The notes under the pieces: model-generated | Database searches by the model: none | What the model was told of the DNA's origin: nothing | Seen by the model: only the letters and a program-made list of their open reading frames with translations | Source of the DNA: Diploscapter coronatus | Lineage: Eukaryota > Nematoda > Chromadorea > Rhabditida > Rhabditidae | Assembly (NCBI GenBank): GCA_964036155.1 | Contig: OZ038423.1 | Coordinates: forward strand, 64,433,249 to 64,497,248 | DNA length: 64,000 nucleotides | Reading direction: 5' to 3' | Translations under genes and position numbers: made by a program | In this document: piece after piece, positions 10,307 to 22,504 of the stretch | Layout: every line of letters starts with the position of its first letter | Numbering within the stretch: the first letter of the stretch is position 1

Positions 10307-12796
10307 TCAAATAGTGGAATTGGTCAGATTTTTCAGATCTTTGACAATGTTTTTCAGATCTGATTTATTTGTCGATCGTTCCTGCTTCTCCGTATTTGTA
10401 TTGTAGAAATTGATGGCGAAAGAATGAGAACCGATTGTTGAGCCAGAAGCCTAAATTCAGAAATTTTAAAAGGATCTCTGTAACTATCGAGGGAAGTAAA
10501 ATGTTGAAAATTTTTGAAATAATTTTATTTGAAAGTTGATTGTCGTAAGTCTGGGCTACCCTGTATTTTTTCGATATTAAGGAGAATTTTTGGTATATTT
10601 ACTTCAATGACACGGGAAAAAAAGATAAACTTTCATCCTCGTTTAACTTAAGCGTATTTTTGGTTTTATGACGATGAATAATAATATTACATTTTATATA
10701 ATTCTCTGATTAAACAAACTGATTTACCCTTATCAAGTCCATCTTTTCGTCTGCAATGCGCATTTCTGCTCGAGAATACGGCTGTTGAGGAACGAATGAA
10801 TTGATCACATTTGGTCGGTAGAGAATAGATGGAGAGAACGTTGTGAATATTGTCGTAAAGTTATGGTTCAACTGGAAATTATAACGGCTTTACATGGCGC
10901 ACAAAAGTCTGCGTCGCTGTTGACTATCTTTAAAAATCCATCACCAAGATAATTTGCATAATATGGATTCTGCGATTGACCCACAACCAAATTTGAATAC
11001 ATCATCTCCTTGATCTCAATTATCTAACCCAAATTAGCTTACATTAACCACTCGCCCAATCCAAATAATCAACATTGATCTCACCCACTCCCAAACCTCA
11101 TTACCAATCTTCATTTTCAACCAACAGGCTTAATTTTCTACCTTCCTTCAAATCAAGACCCAAAATTTTTTATAAAAACCCTGATAAGAATGTGCTAATT
11201 GTGATAAATGAAACAACGAAACATTGTGTCTTGACTTGAACTCGACAGGTCCGAACCGGAACCAAACACACTCACAAATAAAATTATCTCAAATCTCACA
11301 TCAACTCTCAAAAACCATCAATAATATCACACCTTTCTACACATTCGTGCACAATAATAGTGACTAAGATTTTCTAAAAATTCGCATATTATCTTCCCCA
11401 ACACCAATGCTGCCTATTTGCTTAATTTTATTTCGTTTGGCTCTGAAATGGAGATTTTTACAGCGTCATTTTTAAATGAGAAAAGCGGTCCAGACTTTTT
11501 GCGCACCTTGTAGAAATTGATATCTTTTATAATTAATACCTGCTCTGAATTGACAAATGACTGAATCGACCTTTTCTCGAATAGCTGTACTTTTCCTTCA
11601 GGCGATACTTGAATATGGCTTTGATCTATGTTCTCAGTCAGTGCGTTGCGTGCAAAAGTTACTGGAGTCCAAATGCGAATGTGTCGAGGAATCTGCCGTT
11701 TAAATTTTATTGTATTGCTATTCGCCGAAAGCGGAACATTTCTCTTACTTGGACTTCTGACTTTCCTCCGAACATTAGTCGAGAGTCCATCCAACTTTGC
11801 TCTAGTTCCACTGTCATCTTTAGGAAACCTATTATTTTGATAGAAATTCACTAGACTTACCCCAATAACGGAAAATTGGGCATTATTATTCATCAGTCCT
11901 AGCGATGTAATTGTCGCATTTATCACAATCTGAAAGAATTACGATAATTTATCTGGCAGCTTTTCCTGAAATGAAGTAGGTAAACAACCAGTTCATAGTA
12001 AAGCTGTCTGGATATTACTAATAAATTTTAAGTTTTCCACGGTTTGGTTCCTTTTTAGATCTGAGGATTTAATGAGATTAGGTTATTTAGTGTCTGAACA
12101 TTTGGAATTTTTAAACCAAAAGTAGTATTCAAAATGGAAAAATTTGATCAAAAGCGTAAAAATCAGGACATTAGAAATTCCGTCCGTTTAGCTGAGTCAT
12201 ACTTCCTTTCCGATGCATCAAATACTCTTCTGTCTAAATTGGGTGTACAAAGTTGGATTTAAAATTTTTCGAAGTCGAGATTTTATTTAAGAAAAAAAAC
12301 CTCAAAGTCGAAGTCAAATTTCGTGCACCCCTGGTCTAAATGTATAGGTGAATGAATTATTGCAAATGTAAGTTAGAGACAGTCAATAGTCTAACAGATT
12401 AATCATTTCAATTCAATATTTTCTGACAGTTACACGTGAGTTCTCGTTCAGAATTTGCTAGGCACCGGAAAGCTAAGTATCCAACTCAATAGTTACTGAT
12501 TATGTGATATTCTTTTAAAAAATACTTGAACAGTGTCACTCGGCTGCCTGTCCGCATTGTATTCCAGCATCATTGCGTCAAAATCAACTTGATTCACTGG
12601 TCTTTCGATGACTAAAGCACAAATTTTCACTTCAAAAAGTAACCTTGAATTTTACTAACTGTATGGCTGGTCGATGAGATGTTCTGCAGTGATGCCTCCC
12701 GTTCTTGTGTAGAATACGACTGCCATGAAGACGAATATTGTCGCCTAAATGAAAAAAGCGGAGTACTGATCGAGGAAAATGTTCACTTACCTTCAT
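10307..12796 (-). CDS. Secreted, cysteine-free protein resembling a Cys-loop receptor extracellular domain
   Basis: Six exons with matching phases: 12791-12796 (ATG AAG), 12660-12744, 12526-12611, 11540-11929, 10728-10871, 10307-10450; 284 aa. Residues 1-22 are a signal peptide. Residues 35-180 follow the strand order of ligand-gated ion channel ectodomains: PVNQVDF, then VQIVINATITSLGLMNNNAQ, a W-x-D-R-L-like NFYQNNRFP, IRIWTPVTF at about 143-151, then SPEGKVQLFEKRS. The Cys-loop is missing, no cysteine occurs anywhere, and the C-terminal 95 residues (exons 5-6) show no transmembrane segment and end in NLTNSTI. A basic insert with RRKVR (about 113-117) widens the loop before IWTP. It could be a soluble ligand-binding-protein-like relic, a diverged receptor with missed exons in 10872-11539, or a chance resemblance. 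Several N-glycosylation motifs support secretion. The exon 4 donor could also be at TACAAG|GTGCGC. Confidence 0.7.
12233..12345. mobile_element. Short hairpin repeat, family 7, copy a
   Basis: The ends are inverted (taaattgggtgtac against gtgcacccctggtcta), with internal similarity between ttcgaagtcga and tcgaagtcaaa. A related element is at 40098-40352. It lies in intron 3 of the receptor-like gene. Confidence 0.45.
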
Positions 12797-12842
12797 TTTG
12801 ATCGTTAATGCAGCGTATTTTGCCTTGAGGGAATGACAGCAC

Positions 12843-12844
12843 CT
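12843..12844 (-). promoter_or_regulatory. Probable trans-splice acceptor of the receptor-like gene
   Basis: The minus strand reads GCATTTCTGCGCAG, 46 nt before the ATG at 12794-12796, with no upstream coding exon seen. Confidence 0.3.
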
Positions 12845-13100
12845 GCGCAGAAATGCAGAACGACAAAGTGAATTAGCAGCTGAGTGGAAGGAATGGCTAA
12901 TTTTGCGGTCAGTTGAATTTGAGCGACGAGGACTAAATAAATCTGAAATTCTTGGTATCCATAAACGAATTCTCGATACGGCAAATAATAGAATTTACGA
13001 TGAATGAAAAATCTAACAATAAGACATTCTACAAATGACATATTGCTCATTCATTGATGCAGGTTCACAGTCATTTTTATTGTGTTGCGCGGGAAGGTTA

Positions 13101-13109
13101 CTTTATATA
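13101..13109 (-). promoter_or_regulatory. Candidate TATA box of the receptor-like gene
   Basis: TATATAAAG on the minus strand, inside a near-palindrome. It lies about 260 nt upstream of the putative trans-splice acceptor at 12843, which would leave an outron of about 230 nt. Confidence 0.35.
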
Positions 13110-15689
13110 AAGAAATCGAAGTACCATTTTGAAGTGTCAAATTAGAGATTTAGTTTGTATCAAATGATAATTATTCACAATCACGCCCGAGATAGTTAGA
13201 TTTAAAAATTGAAACCCGAATTGTCATTTATAAATGCAACAAAAACCCGAATGGTTTATTGAATTTTAAATTGGAACGAAATTTTCTCAAAATCAACATG
13301 GTTGAAATTTCGTCATAAACATGACCAAAACTCTAAATTTTGAATAAATTATCAGCATAGTCGTTATATGAAATTCATATGATTTGCAAGGAAATCTCGG
13401 CAGCCAGCTGACGCGCAAATTTTTCGCGGGTGTTGTGTTGGCTGAATGTAATCAGATGCACATAATAAATGACTGGCGCAGATAAAATAAAACTAGTAAA
13501 TTAGCTCGATGTAAGATATAGTTTATAAACGAAATAATGGTTAGGTGAAACTCAGGTATGGAAATAGAAGAGAAAGGTGAGAAGCAATGGGAAAGACAGA
13601 ATACATCCGTGGGAATGGAAATTGAAGGAGGAAGAAGCAGACTGACTCGAAAAATGATGGGAGATGAAAAACAGACGAAATGCGGAATGAGACTCTAACC
13701 AAGGAAGAAGACAAAGATGAGCGAGTCTAGAATGGATGAGTGTGGGAATCTGAACGGCGCAAGGCATCTGAAGTTGTGTTATGCACACAAACAGCTCCAA
13801 ACCGCAAATCGCTGCTAATCCCTGGAGGCCACAAAGCGAAAAGGAGAAGATAAATGATGCTGTGGAGCTTCACAAGATGCAGAACATGGAGACTGAAAAC
13901 GACTGCACAACTGCACAATGAAGGACGTCAATTGCAGAAGAGGAAGCAGAGATTATGGACATCTCATGAATGAGCAGAAAGAGCCTTGTCAGTTCAGAGA
14001 AAAACACCATATCATCTGGTTGTCACATTCTCTCTATAGTTTGCATACTTTCCAGTCAGCTGGCCAGCAACATTGCGATAACTAGGTTTGCAGAGGGCAA
14101 AATACTCGTTAGGTGTTGGACCATGAAGCGGGAAATCTAATCTAAACTTGATACTGAAAATGGGAATGGAGTTGGTCGTTGAATGAGCGGCGAGGAAGTA
14201 GCCAATGGCATCTAGGGCTAAAGTGGCTATTGCAAGAGTCCGCAGCAAAGAAGACCTACTCAAATTAATAACTCCACTTTTCGTTTTTCACTCAAAATGG
14301 AAGGTCTAAAGCAGTTGGGAAGGAGAGAAGGCTCCGAAATGAAATTAGATTCGTTATTGGCCAGAGAAAGAGGCTGCTGGTAATATGCAGCACAAATGGA
14401 GAATGCACAAAAATGAGCATGAGGGAGAAAAATGACAGGCTATGAGTGAGGCAAAATTCGACGCAAATTAGTTCGAGGCCTTTAGACGGCGTTTTAATTT
14501 TTGATTGTCATATTCTCATAAAGCCTGTTGTACATATTGGTCGGTCGGGATATTATTTTTGTGTCGAAAAATGAAATATGGATTCACATAAATCAGAAAT
14601 GGGAAGGCGAAAATGCATGTGTTCGGTAATTTGTCGTTTCGGTTGGGTTCGTGCAGACATGGGGAAAAGAATGAGAAATGGCGAAAGAATATGGAGCAAT
14701 AAGAATTCGACCGATTACTCGAACAGAGAGTTGTGTGATTGCTGAATGACTGAATGCAGTGGCTGAGTGCTGAATGGAGTCACTCATGCAGATCTAACTG
14801 GCTGTCAATGCAGAAGCCAGTTAAATATGTACAAGAAGCTCAAAGAAGATGCCGAAACCCATCTCATTCTCTTTTCGTCTCATTGTAGCTCAATTCGCTG
14901 GCTCCCTTTGGATCCACTCCCTCACATCCCTCTACTGCTGCTGCTGCTGCTGCTGCTGAGGCTATGCTTATTTCGAATGGGAAAACCAATGAAAAACGTG
15001 AGAAATGTGCAGTTGACACTGAAGAGAAAATCAGATAACATGCAATCCACGCTGAATAAATTAAAGTCGATTTTCTTTCTAAATTAAAATCGAAGATAAA
15101 TCAGAAGAAGAATAAAGATTGTACTGCAGGTTCGGAAATTTATAAACAAACATTTATTTATACAATGAGAATAATATGTCACATTTTGGCGAAATATTTA
15201 CATTCATTTGACAGTAAATCATAAGTCACATTGAAGTAGGCAGTTGTAAACTAGTAAACAAATGTACGTAAGTAATTTCTACGAGTTTATTAAAATCATG
15301 CATAAATTATGATGACTTGTTGAGTTAGAGAATATCAATCAGGATTAATTTTCAATTCAAAAGTGTACTTTTACTATGCAAGATGCTACTCTTAACAAAT
15401 TATATCGCACTTAGAATATTTACTTGTGGAAAAAACGAGATTCAAATGAACGAATGTACCATCATTTTATTGCTAGTTTTCATTGCCTTAACTTATAAAT
15501 GTTCTAAGCATGATGAGGAAATAATTAAAGTTGTTTACATAGTTTCATTATTCAAATATGAACTTTACCTTTCATTACTTTGCTTAACTTGTAAGAATTA
15601 ATGATTTCAAACCTCATTCAATATGAATTAAATTTGAATATTTCATGACAGAAAACTAAATCTGTATTGAAATGTAGTGTACAACTGTC
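13110..15689. other. Gene-free region with purine-rich plus strand
   Basis: Segments 13555-13740, 14285-14440 and 14590-14700 are purine-rich on the plus strand, hence pyrimidine-rich in the sense of the minus-strand gene at 10307-12796 that follows. A (CTG)8 run sits at 14935-14958. The frames at 14767-15087 and 15383-15601 have no domains or convincing splice context. The left part is 5' flank of the receptor-like gene and the right part is 3' flank of the methyltransferase gene. Confidence 0.4.
14935..14958 (+). repeat. (CTG)8 microsatellite
   Basis: Eight perfect CTG units inside a pyrimidine-rich stretch; non-coding as far as can be seen. Confidence 0.9.
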
Positions 15690-15743
15690 TCGTGAAGTAG
15701 CATAAATATAGCGAAGTTCAATTATCTTCGTGCAACTTCACGA
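15690..15743. other. Nested hairpin downstream of the methyltransferase gene
   Basis: The outer arms tcgtgaagt and acttcacga (9 bp) enclose a second short stem (gcgaag with cttcgt). It lies 60 nt beyond the minus-strand stop at 15803, so it would be in the 3' UTR if transcribed. No function is assigned. Confidence 0.4.
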
Positions 15744-15802
15744 TACATTCGATAATGCCTTGGTTTGTTAGTAAGTTATTTGGAAAAAAAGTAGTAGCAC
15801 CT

Positions 15803-17890
15803 TTAAAAGTCAAGGAAGCTCCGAATTCCAAGCTGTTTCTCTTTTGAAGTTAAAGGAACATAAATCACGCCGTGGATGACTTTCTTGTGGATTTGTCCAT
15901 TGATTTTGTCGACTTGCAGGAAAACCTGAACAATTTTTATTTATTCCTGCCTGCTAATAACTATGATATGAAGAAGAGACTAGTGGCAGGAGTTGATAGG
16001 GGTAGTTAGGTATCTAACGTTAAGTAATTCCAATAACGTTGGATAATCACTCCGATTCCTATGTCAAATTTTCGAGTTTTAGTTTCGTTCATCGCTACAC
16101 AAAGCAACTTTTAGTTGTCGAGAAAATAAATAATACCTGATCTCCTCTATTAGGACCGACAGGAATCATCATTCGTCCTCCTTCCGCGAGTTGCTCGATT
16201 AACTGAAAACAATTATCGTATTTTTTTCCTTTAGAAACGAATTATGCTTCTTCTTACAGCATCAGGAATTTTCTCTGCAGCAGCTCCTACATGAATCGCG
16301 TTGTACTGTCGATCCGCTTTGTATCCCAGTCTGCCGTCGCCCTGAATAAGAGAAAATACTTTTATAACATTTTTAATCTCTCCATCCTTCGAAAACCTTG
16401 ATGTAAGGGTAATAAGTAACATTATTCTTTAGATAATTACTCAAATCTAGCAGTTGGTTGAAATTTGTCCAATGAGAATTTGCAGTAAGCAATATTTCAT
16501 TGCTATAAATGTAAAACTAAAGGTATACCTCAACGAGCACGAGTCGTCCACTATCGAGCATATCAGCGTGATGCTTCCTGGTGTTGTCGATGCTCAATTC
16601 GACTAGCTGAGGAATATGATCCACTCCGACCACTTTTCCAGTTCGTCCGACCATTTTAGCCATGCAGACTGCGAGATAGCCAGAGCCTGAGCCAACGTCC
16701 AGTGCATAGGCGCCTTCCACCAAATGGTTCTTCAAGTATTCCAAAGCTGCCGCATGCTGAAATTTAGTTTAGTTTCCGAATTTAAAATATCGGAAACAAT
16801 ATATTATTTTGTTGAAATTGTTGGTTTCATAACTCTAACAAACAGTAAAAAAAACTTTTGTAATTCGAAATCATATAATATGTAGCTGCTATAAGTTTGA
16901 TCAGTATTGGTACAGTAAATAACGATTAACTAATTTACACAAATATCGACTGTTACAAGCTTTTCAACTTTAATGCTGGCGAAATGATAGCTGCTGCTTA
17001 TTATCATTGACCTGGGTTTATTTTATTACCATGTGAGGTGCAGATATTGTCGCCCCGTATCCTATTCCTTGGGGCGAGTCCTCGTACGGATGGGATGGAG
17101 TGAAATCGCCCCTATCAACAGCTAGCATCGCTTGCTCCACTCGAGGATCCGTGAATAGAGAGGCTTCTGAAAATAAAAGACAAAAATAGTCGATGGATTT
17201 GTAAGAAAAAAAATAGTCACGATTATAAGTTTGGACACATAAATAATGTTTAGCATTGTCAGGGTATTCTAAGTTTCTTTTTCCTATCCCATTCGGTTGA
17301 AATTAAGCATATGTATGCTGTGTATATCATATATCCGATAAGCGAAACTCAAGTCGAAATGATCGAAATAACTCACCCTGATGACGATCGCAAAAACATG
17401 TTTATGTCCAAACTTTTTGCAGCGCTGTATACATATTTTGAGTGTTTTAATACGATACAGTCAAAACTTTTCCATCATTAATTAATCATATGATATCGTA
17501 AGATTATGTTTGTAAAACTCAAAATTGAATCGTTACCATCAATATTTTATCAAGTAAACTTACTACAGGGTACACCAAAATCTTAGATATTTTAGCGTGT
17601 TACATTTATTATTAAAGAAAATATCATGAATAAAAGCTGCTGAAATCTTCGGATGCATACGTTGTTTGAACCTAACTGGTGAATTATATATATATATATT
17701 TTTTAATTCTTCTAAAATTTATGTAAAGAGCACTATGTTTTCAAAAATCTTGAAATCTTTCTAAACTTTCGATGCATCCTGTAGTAGACTAAACTATCAA
17801 TTATTATCACAAATTTTATGTAAAACTCTACTTACTTTTCAAATTAGCGACTAATCCTGCATTGGAGTTGGATGACGATCTCCAAGCCAT
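15803..17890 (-). CDS. pcm-1: Protein-L-isoaspartate (D-aspartate) O-methyltransferase
   Basis: Six exons with compatible phases: 17836-17890, 17030-17166, 16529-16756, 16258-16341, 16137-16202, 15803-15925; 230 aa, close to the usual 226-230. The enzyme moves the methyl group of S-adenosylmethionine to the carboxyl of isoaspartyl residues in aged cytosolic proteins, starting their repair. Family signatures are in order: start [29 protein letters not shown], then [11 protein letters not shown] for the substrate side; SAM motif [14 protein letters not shown] at about 82-94; [11 protein letters not shown]; then [27 protein letters not shown] and VIYVPLTS. Nothing essential appears to be missing. 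The start is the first ATG of the conserved N-terminus. Intron 1 (17167-17835) carries a hairpin element at 17561-17786. Confidence 0.95.
17561..17786. mobile_element. Hairpin MITE with TACTACAGG ends
   Basis: The left end tactacagggtacaccaaaa and the complement of the right end (tactacaggatgcatcgaaa) form inverted repeats beginning with TA, as in Tc1/mariner-derived short elements. It holds a (TA)n run at about 17682-17699 and no open frame. It sits in intron 1 of the methyltransferase gene. Confidence 0.6.
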
Positions 17891-20800
17891 ATCGAATGAC
17901 GGAGACGCGCACTCACAAGTTTTCCAAAGACACAGGCAGACGGGCACTCGAATGAGCAGTTTGGCCGATGGCCTCATTCAACTCGGAAAAGAAACGAAGA
18001 ATATTCCAGGCGAGTTCGATCGATCTGAAATCATATTCATTTTTCTAAACAAAATAAATTAGAAAATCAACGAAACGAATGAATTCGATTATCGACGGAC
18101 GCTGTATGATTTCGAAAATTGTTAAAAAGGGAAAGACAGAACTATTTTGAAAAACAAAATTAATTTGATTACCTAGGTAAGGAAATTATTATAAGAAATA
18201 CCAGCGAATCAATTTCACGAAAAGAAATAATTTAGACGAAAAGAAATTGATAACTAGATAAAATACACCACGAATAATTAATCGCTGATTCTCGCATTCA
18301 GGGGAGAAACTTCTGGAAGTGAAAAATTGCCAGCTTCTTCTATGCACTCAGGTCGATGAAAGAGATAAACAAGCGAAGAAAAAAAGAAAAAGAATAAAAG
18401 CATGACCATCGTTCTTTAGAATTGTTGTTGTTGCTCTGCGTCTCTTCTCTTCCTCAACTTTCTATCTTTCTTTCCTGCATTTTCATCCTTTCATTCAAAC
18501 TCTCCATCTCTGTTCTCTGCCCTGCTAACCCTTGCCTATGTTTATTTTTATCTGGCAATTTGGATGACCTCTCAGCTAGACGATGAACTCTTGCGATTAC
18601 CTGGCAAGCTAGTTCTTTTCGACTTTCGAATTTATTTCAATCGATTTTGTTCTCCGCATATATTTGACCTAATTTTTCACTTATGAATCTCAGGCCCTAA
18701 AATTAATTTGCTAACCATTCCTCTTTCAATTTTCCATTTTTTAAAAATAAAATATTCGTCGATCAATAGTAAGTTTCCGATTCATGCTTACAATCAACCT
18801 TGTGATTTTCATCCACCTAATGCACTCCATTTCTTCTGCTCCTTCCCCTCCACTTCTATTCCCCGTCCCAATGCACCTCTCCATTTGCATCACAATTGCC
18901 GTGTTGCATTTCCTTTCCCTCTCAGTTTGCCTGCTCCCCTCTGCTCCTTTCTTATCTTTCTTCGCTCATCTCGATTCTATTCCTTCCATCCACAATTTCT
19001 ATCAGGAATTACCTTCTTCGCTTCTTTGGTAGTCGTCTCAATTTCAACTTTCCTCGTTTTCTTTTATTTATTCGTGCAATTTACTGATAGTTTTATCTGG
19101 AAAGGTTTTTAATGATTTATGACGAAATTTAGACACTACTTGAAAATTTTATGTCGCTGAATAGGCTTAGATCTGGAAAAAGAGTTTGAACAGTTTAACA
19201 TTTTCAAGTATGTGTTTCTAACAATAATTCTTAGAGGCTGAATAATTTCAATGAAAACTATCAGCTCGGTAAGACATTTAAATTTTACCCCAGGAAGAAT
19301 TTTTTGAAAAAAAACGATTTTTAAATGACTGATTATAAACTCTTCCATAGTTGAATTGTTCAAATTAGCTCATAAAACGTGGAATTTTTGAACGAGGAAA
19401 TGTTTTCATTAAACACGTTGTATGAGAAAAAGCGGACAGCCCATAGAGAGTCTGTTTCCTAGAAAAATAAAATCTCGCTTTGGGGGCTGAAACTTGGTGG
19501 ATATGATAAAGGGAGTGCCAGAAACGTTCCATATGCTAATTTGTTCGGGTCCTAAAATCTCGAGTCCCATCGAAGCGTAGAAATAGATGATGGGGCTTAT
19601 TCGACAGAAAAGTTTTTTTTTCAACTAGAGAAGGAAATTGAGCTAATTTTGCATTAGGAAAGAGACAGCTTGCAAACTGAAAAGAAATTATTATCCATAA
19701 ATCAACTAAAACCCTATTCTCTTCTTACTTGATGCAATTTCATATCTTATTCCATGTTATTGGTGGTTTTATGTTCACTTAGCAACCTCTCCTCGCATTC
19801 TCACGCCTTGTTTTCTTTGTCTTTCCTTTCTCAGGTTAGTTTCATATTCCATTCCGAGTCTGCCAGCCAGCAGCAGGCAAAGACTAACGAGATCTCTGGC
19901 AATTTTCAGTCATTTTCGCATTACATTTTATTTCGAAAATTATTCCATGTTGATCGTCGCGGATAATTTAATTTACCCTGTGACCGAGGAAATATTCATT
20001 TCACCCTCAGAATATTCAATTCGAAAGCAAATAATAGAATTCGAATTCGAACGGAAATGTCGGATTATTTCTTTGTTTAGCTATCCTTCACTCAAGCATG
20101 TCTGTCTACTGGCTAGAAGCATCCATTTGCCCTTGCTAGAAGCTGCTGTATCTAGTCTGCAGAACTTGATAGATGAAAAATCTTATTTATGACTGGAGCG
20201 AAAATAAATATGATTTTCGTCGTGGTAAATGGGATGAATGGACGATGTTTTCGCAGTGGGTCACTCGTCTGTCGATTGGATATGAAAAGACTCGAAAGCG
20301 GAGCATCCGAGCATAGAAGGGGGGAGGGTTGAGAGTTAGGGTTACACAATTTACAGCCCTCTTGTCCCTCTCTCTGCACTGCAGCTCAAGCCTATCCCGC
20401 GTTTTCTCTTCGATTTTGTCAATCATCGTTTCTTCCCACCACAACGGCTCATCTTTCGACATCTCTCGATTTCCCGGCTGTTTTTGTGTCGGACTTTCGG
20501 ACTCGATTTCGGAGATTCCCTCCATTCTGCTCCAATTACTGTATCACTCTGCTTGGTTTTCGAATTTTCAAGTTTCAACCTAACCCTCTTCAATCAGTCT
20601 GTTTACCCAAATGCTTTGTGCTTCTTTCATTTCTTCATCTGCAATCTGTCGCTTTGCTTTTATGCTTTATGTATCTTTCTTCCATTCGACAACTCTGCTC
20701 ATTTCTCTCATTTCTTCGTCCTTCCTCGTTTACCCCAAGATTTTTTCGTTCCTCATCAACATCCTCACTTTTTGTCAAATTTCACAACTTTTTTACTCGT

Positions 20801-22504
20801 TCAAACCATAAATTCTGCTTCATTTCTTATCAGTTTGTGCTCCTGGTTTCATAATTGGTTATCTTTTCTAATAATGGCTATGAAGCAATTATTGAGACTG
20901 CGATATTTTCGGACAAATGCTGAAAGGTCATCATTTTCGTTAGAATAACTGAGTGAATAATGAAAAGTTACATATTGTAGCAGTTCGATTACTTGATGAA
21001 AATAAATATAGCGAATTAAAACAGTTTGGTGAATTATCGATTGGCGGATACACATGCACATCGTTTGACGGTAACTAAGATATGTTGTACACATCGTCGT
21101 GACCAAGAAATATCGTGACATTTTCTCTACTTACTTCGACTGCATTATTTATATCCAGAACGAAATAATTCAAAACGTCACGATATTTCTTAATTGCCTT
21201 CTTTGGCGATGTTTCGAAAGTGAAAAATTTTTAATCATCAAATAAAGTGCATATATCAGCCAATCGGTTATTCTTTCGAACCTTAATTATAATTCATTAT
21301 TTTTCTATTTTCTTCAGGTAATCGGAGCAAATCCAGATAGAGCTTAAGCCAGATTATTCGAAAAAAATCCACCTTAAGCCAAAATATTAGGTTGCCTTAT
21401 CATATCTGAGCGTATTTTCAGCCACCCGTTCAGCCCTTTACATTTATCAGATTGAGATAAAAGTTGGCACAAATAAGAGCGTATGTAAGATCGACAAGTA
21501 TGTCAAGTTTTAGCTCAATTCGATAAATATATAAGTCTGAGTTGATTTTCAACCGAATATTGAGGGCGATCCAATACTTTTGTCTGTCACTGTATGTACT
21601 ACTTCTATAGAAAAATTTAACTTTATATACTCCCGCCCCTATATTTTTTCGTTTTGACTGAAAAGCTGCCTAGGTCTGAATCGAAGGTCACGATATTCAT
21701 CGTAAGAAATCATCACCTCGTTAGCGAAGATCCGATGACCAATAGTGTATGAAGTTTCATCTTTATCTTTAAGATTTTGAAGCTCATTATCTTTCACTCG
21801 ATTTTCGGTGTTTTAAAAGCTGAGTCTTCGCCTTGAATTTTCAAATATTCCTTCCATAACACTCTTCTGTTGGGGATTTCAACTTTAAGGCATAATTTTG
21901 TTGTTAATTGCAATATTCCGAAAACACATTCGGTATATTCAAAATTGTCACCCATATGTAGTGCAATTTATCGACAATAATGGTCATTTTAGTTAATTAT
22001 TCATCTGCTACAAATTGAGTGATTGCATCATTAGTCCATGCCTGCAGATTGCCATGCATTTGCAATGTTCCCTCCTCTGCAGGTGGCATTTTTCATTCCC
22101 ACGAATGTCGGATTTTTCCTTTGTCCTTCTCACCTCAGCTGATGTTCCCGATTCAATTGTTTCAGTTTGAGTTGGAGTTTTCTAATTGAGCATCATCTCC
22201 TCGTTCTCCTATACAGCCATTCAGTCTCGATTCAATTCATTTGCCCTTCCTCTCCTCTTCACTCATCTCCTCTATTTTCCTTCTGACGTCATGTGCCGAA
22301 TTCAATTAACAGCTCTCCTTCATTATTGTTCCTCTCGTAAGATTTATTCGTTCCCTTTTCTATTTCATCAACTTCATCTGCGTATATTTCAGCCAGTCAT
22401 TCGAGTGCATCATCTGCAGTTCTGCAGTGCTTCGTTCTTCGCCCAACTTGGTTTTGTGCAGACTCCGCCCCTTTTTGCGGCCCCCCTCGCTTCTGCCTTA
22501 AAGG
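17891..22504. other. 4.6-kb divergent intergenic region with pyrimidine tracts
   Basis: This separates the start of the methyltransferase (minus) from that of GDP-glucose phosphorylase (plus). The strand composition switches near 18420: purine-rich just to the left (18300-18415), then repeated C/T-rich segments on the plus strand at about 18425-18520, 18790-19080, 20340-20860 and 22185-22500. Many unsupported frames come from this composition. A piece resembling one mariner-type end (TACTTTTGTCTGTCACTGTA) is at about 21579-21598 with no partner found. No exon with domain content was recognised. Confidence 0.4.

Noticed and set aside
11840..11872. A perfect-looking GTAAGT donor and TAG acceptor 32 nt apart inside exon 4 of the receptor-like gene
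   Set aside because: Removing 32 nt breaks the frame, while reading through keeps a long open frame with receptor-like motifs; too short for an intron here.
15383..15601. 72-aa plus-strand frame with a hydrophobic stretch
   Set aside because: AT-rich region downstream of the methyltransferase; no signal-peptide-plus-exon structure and no recognised family.
20187..20525. Minus-strand 112-aa frame with ATG
   Set aside because: It is the antisense of a pyrimidine-rich tract, with no domain and no exon borders.
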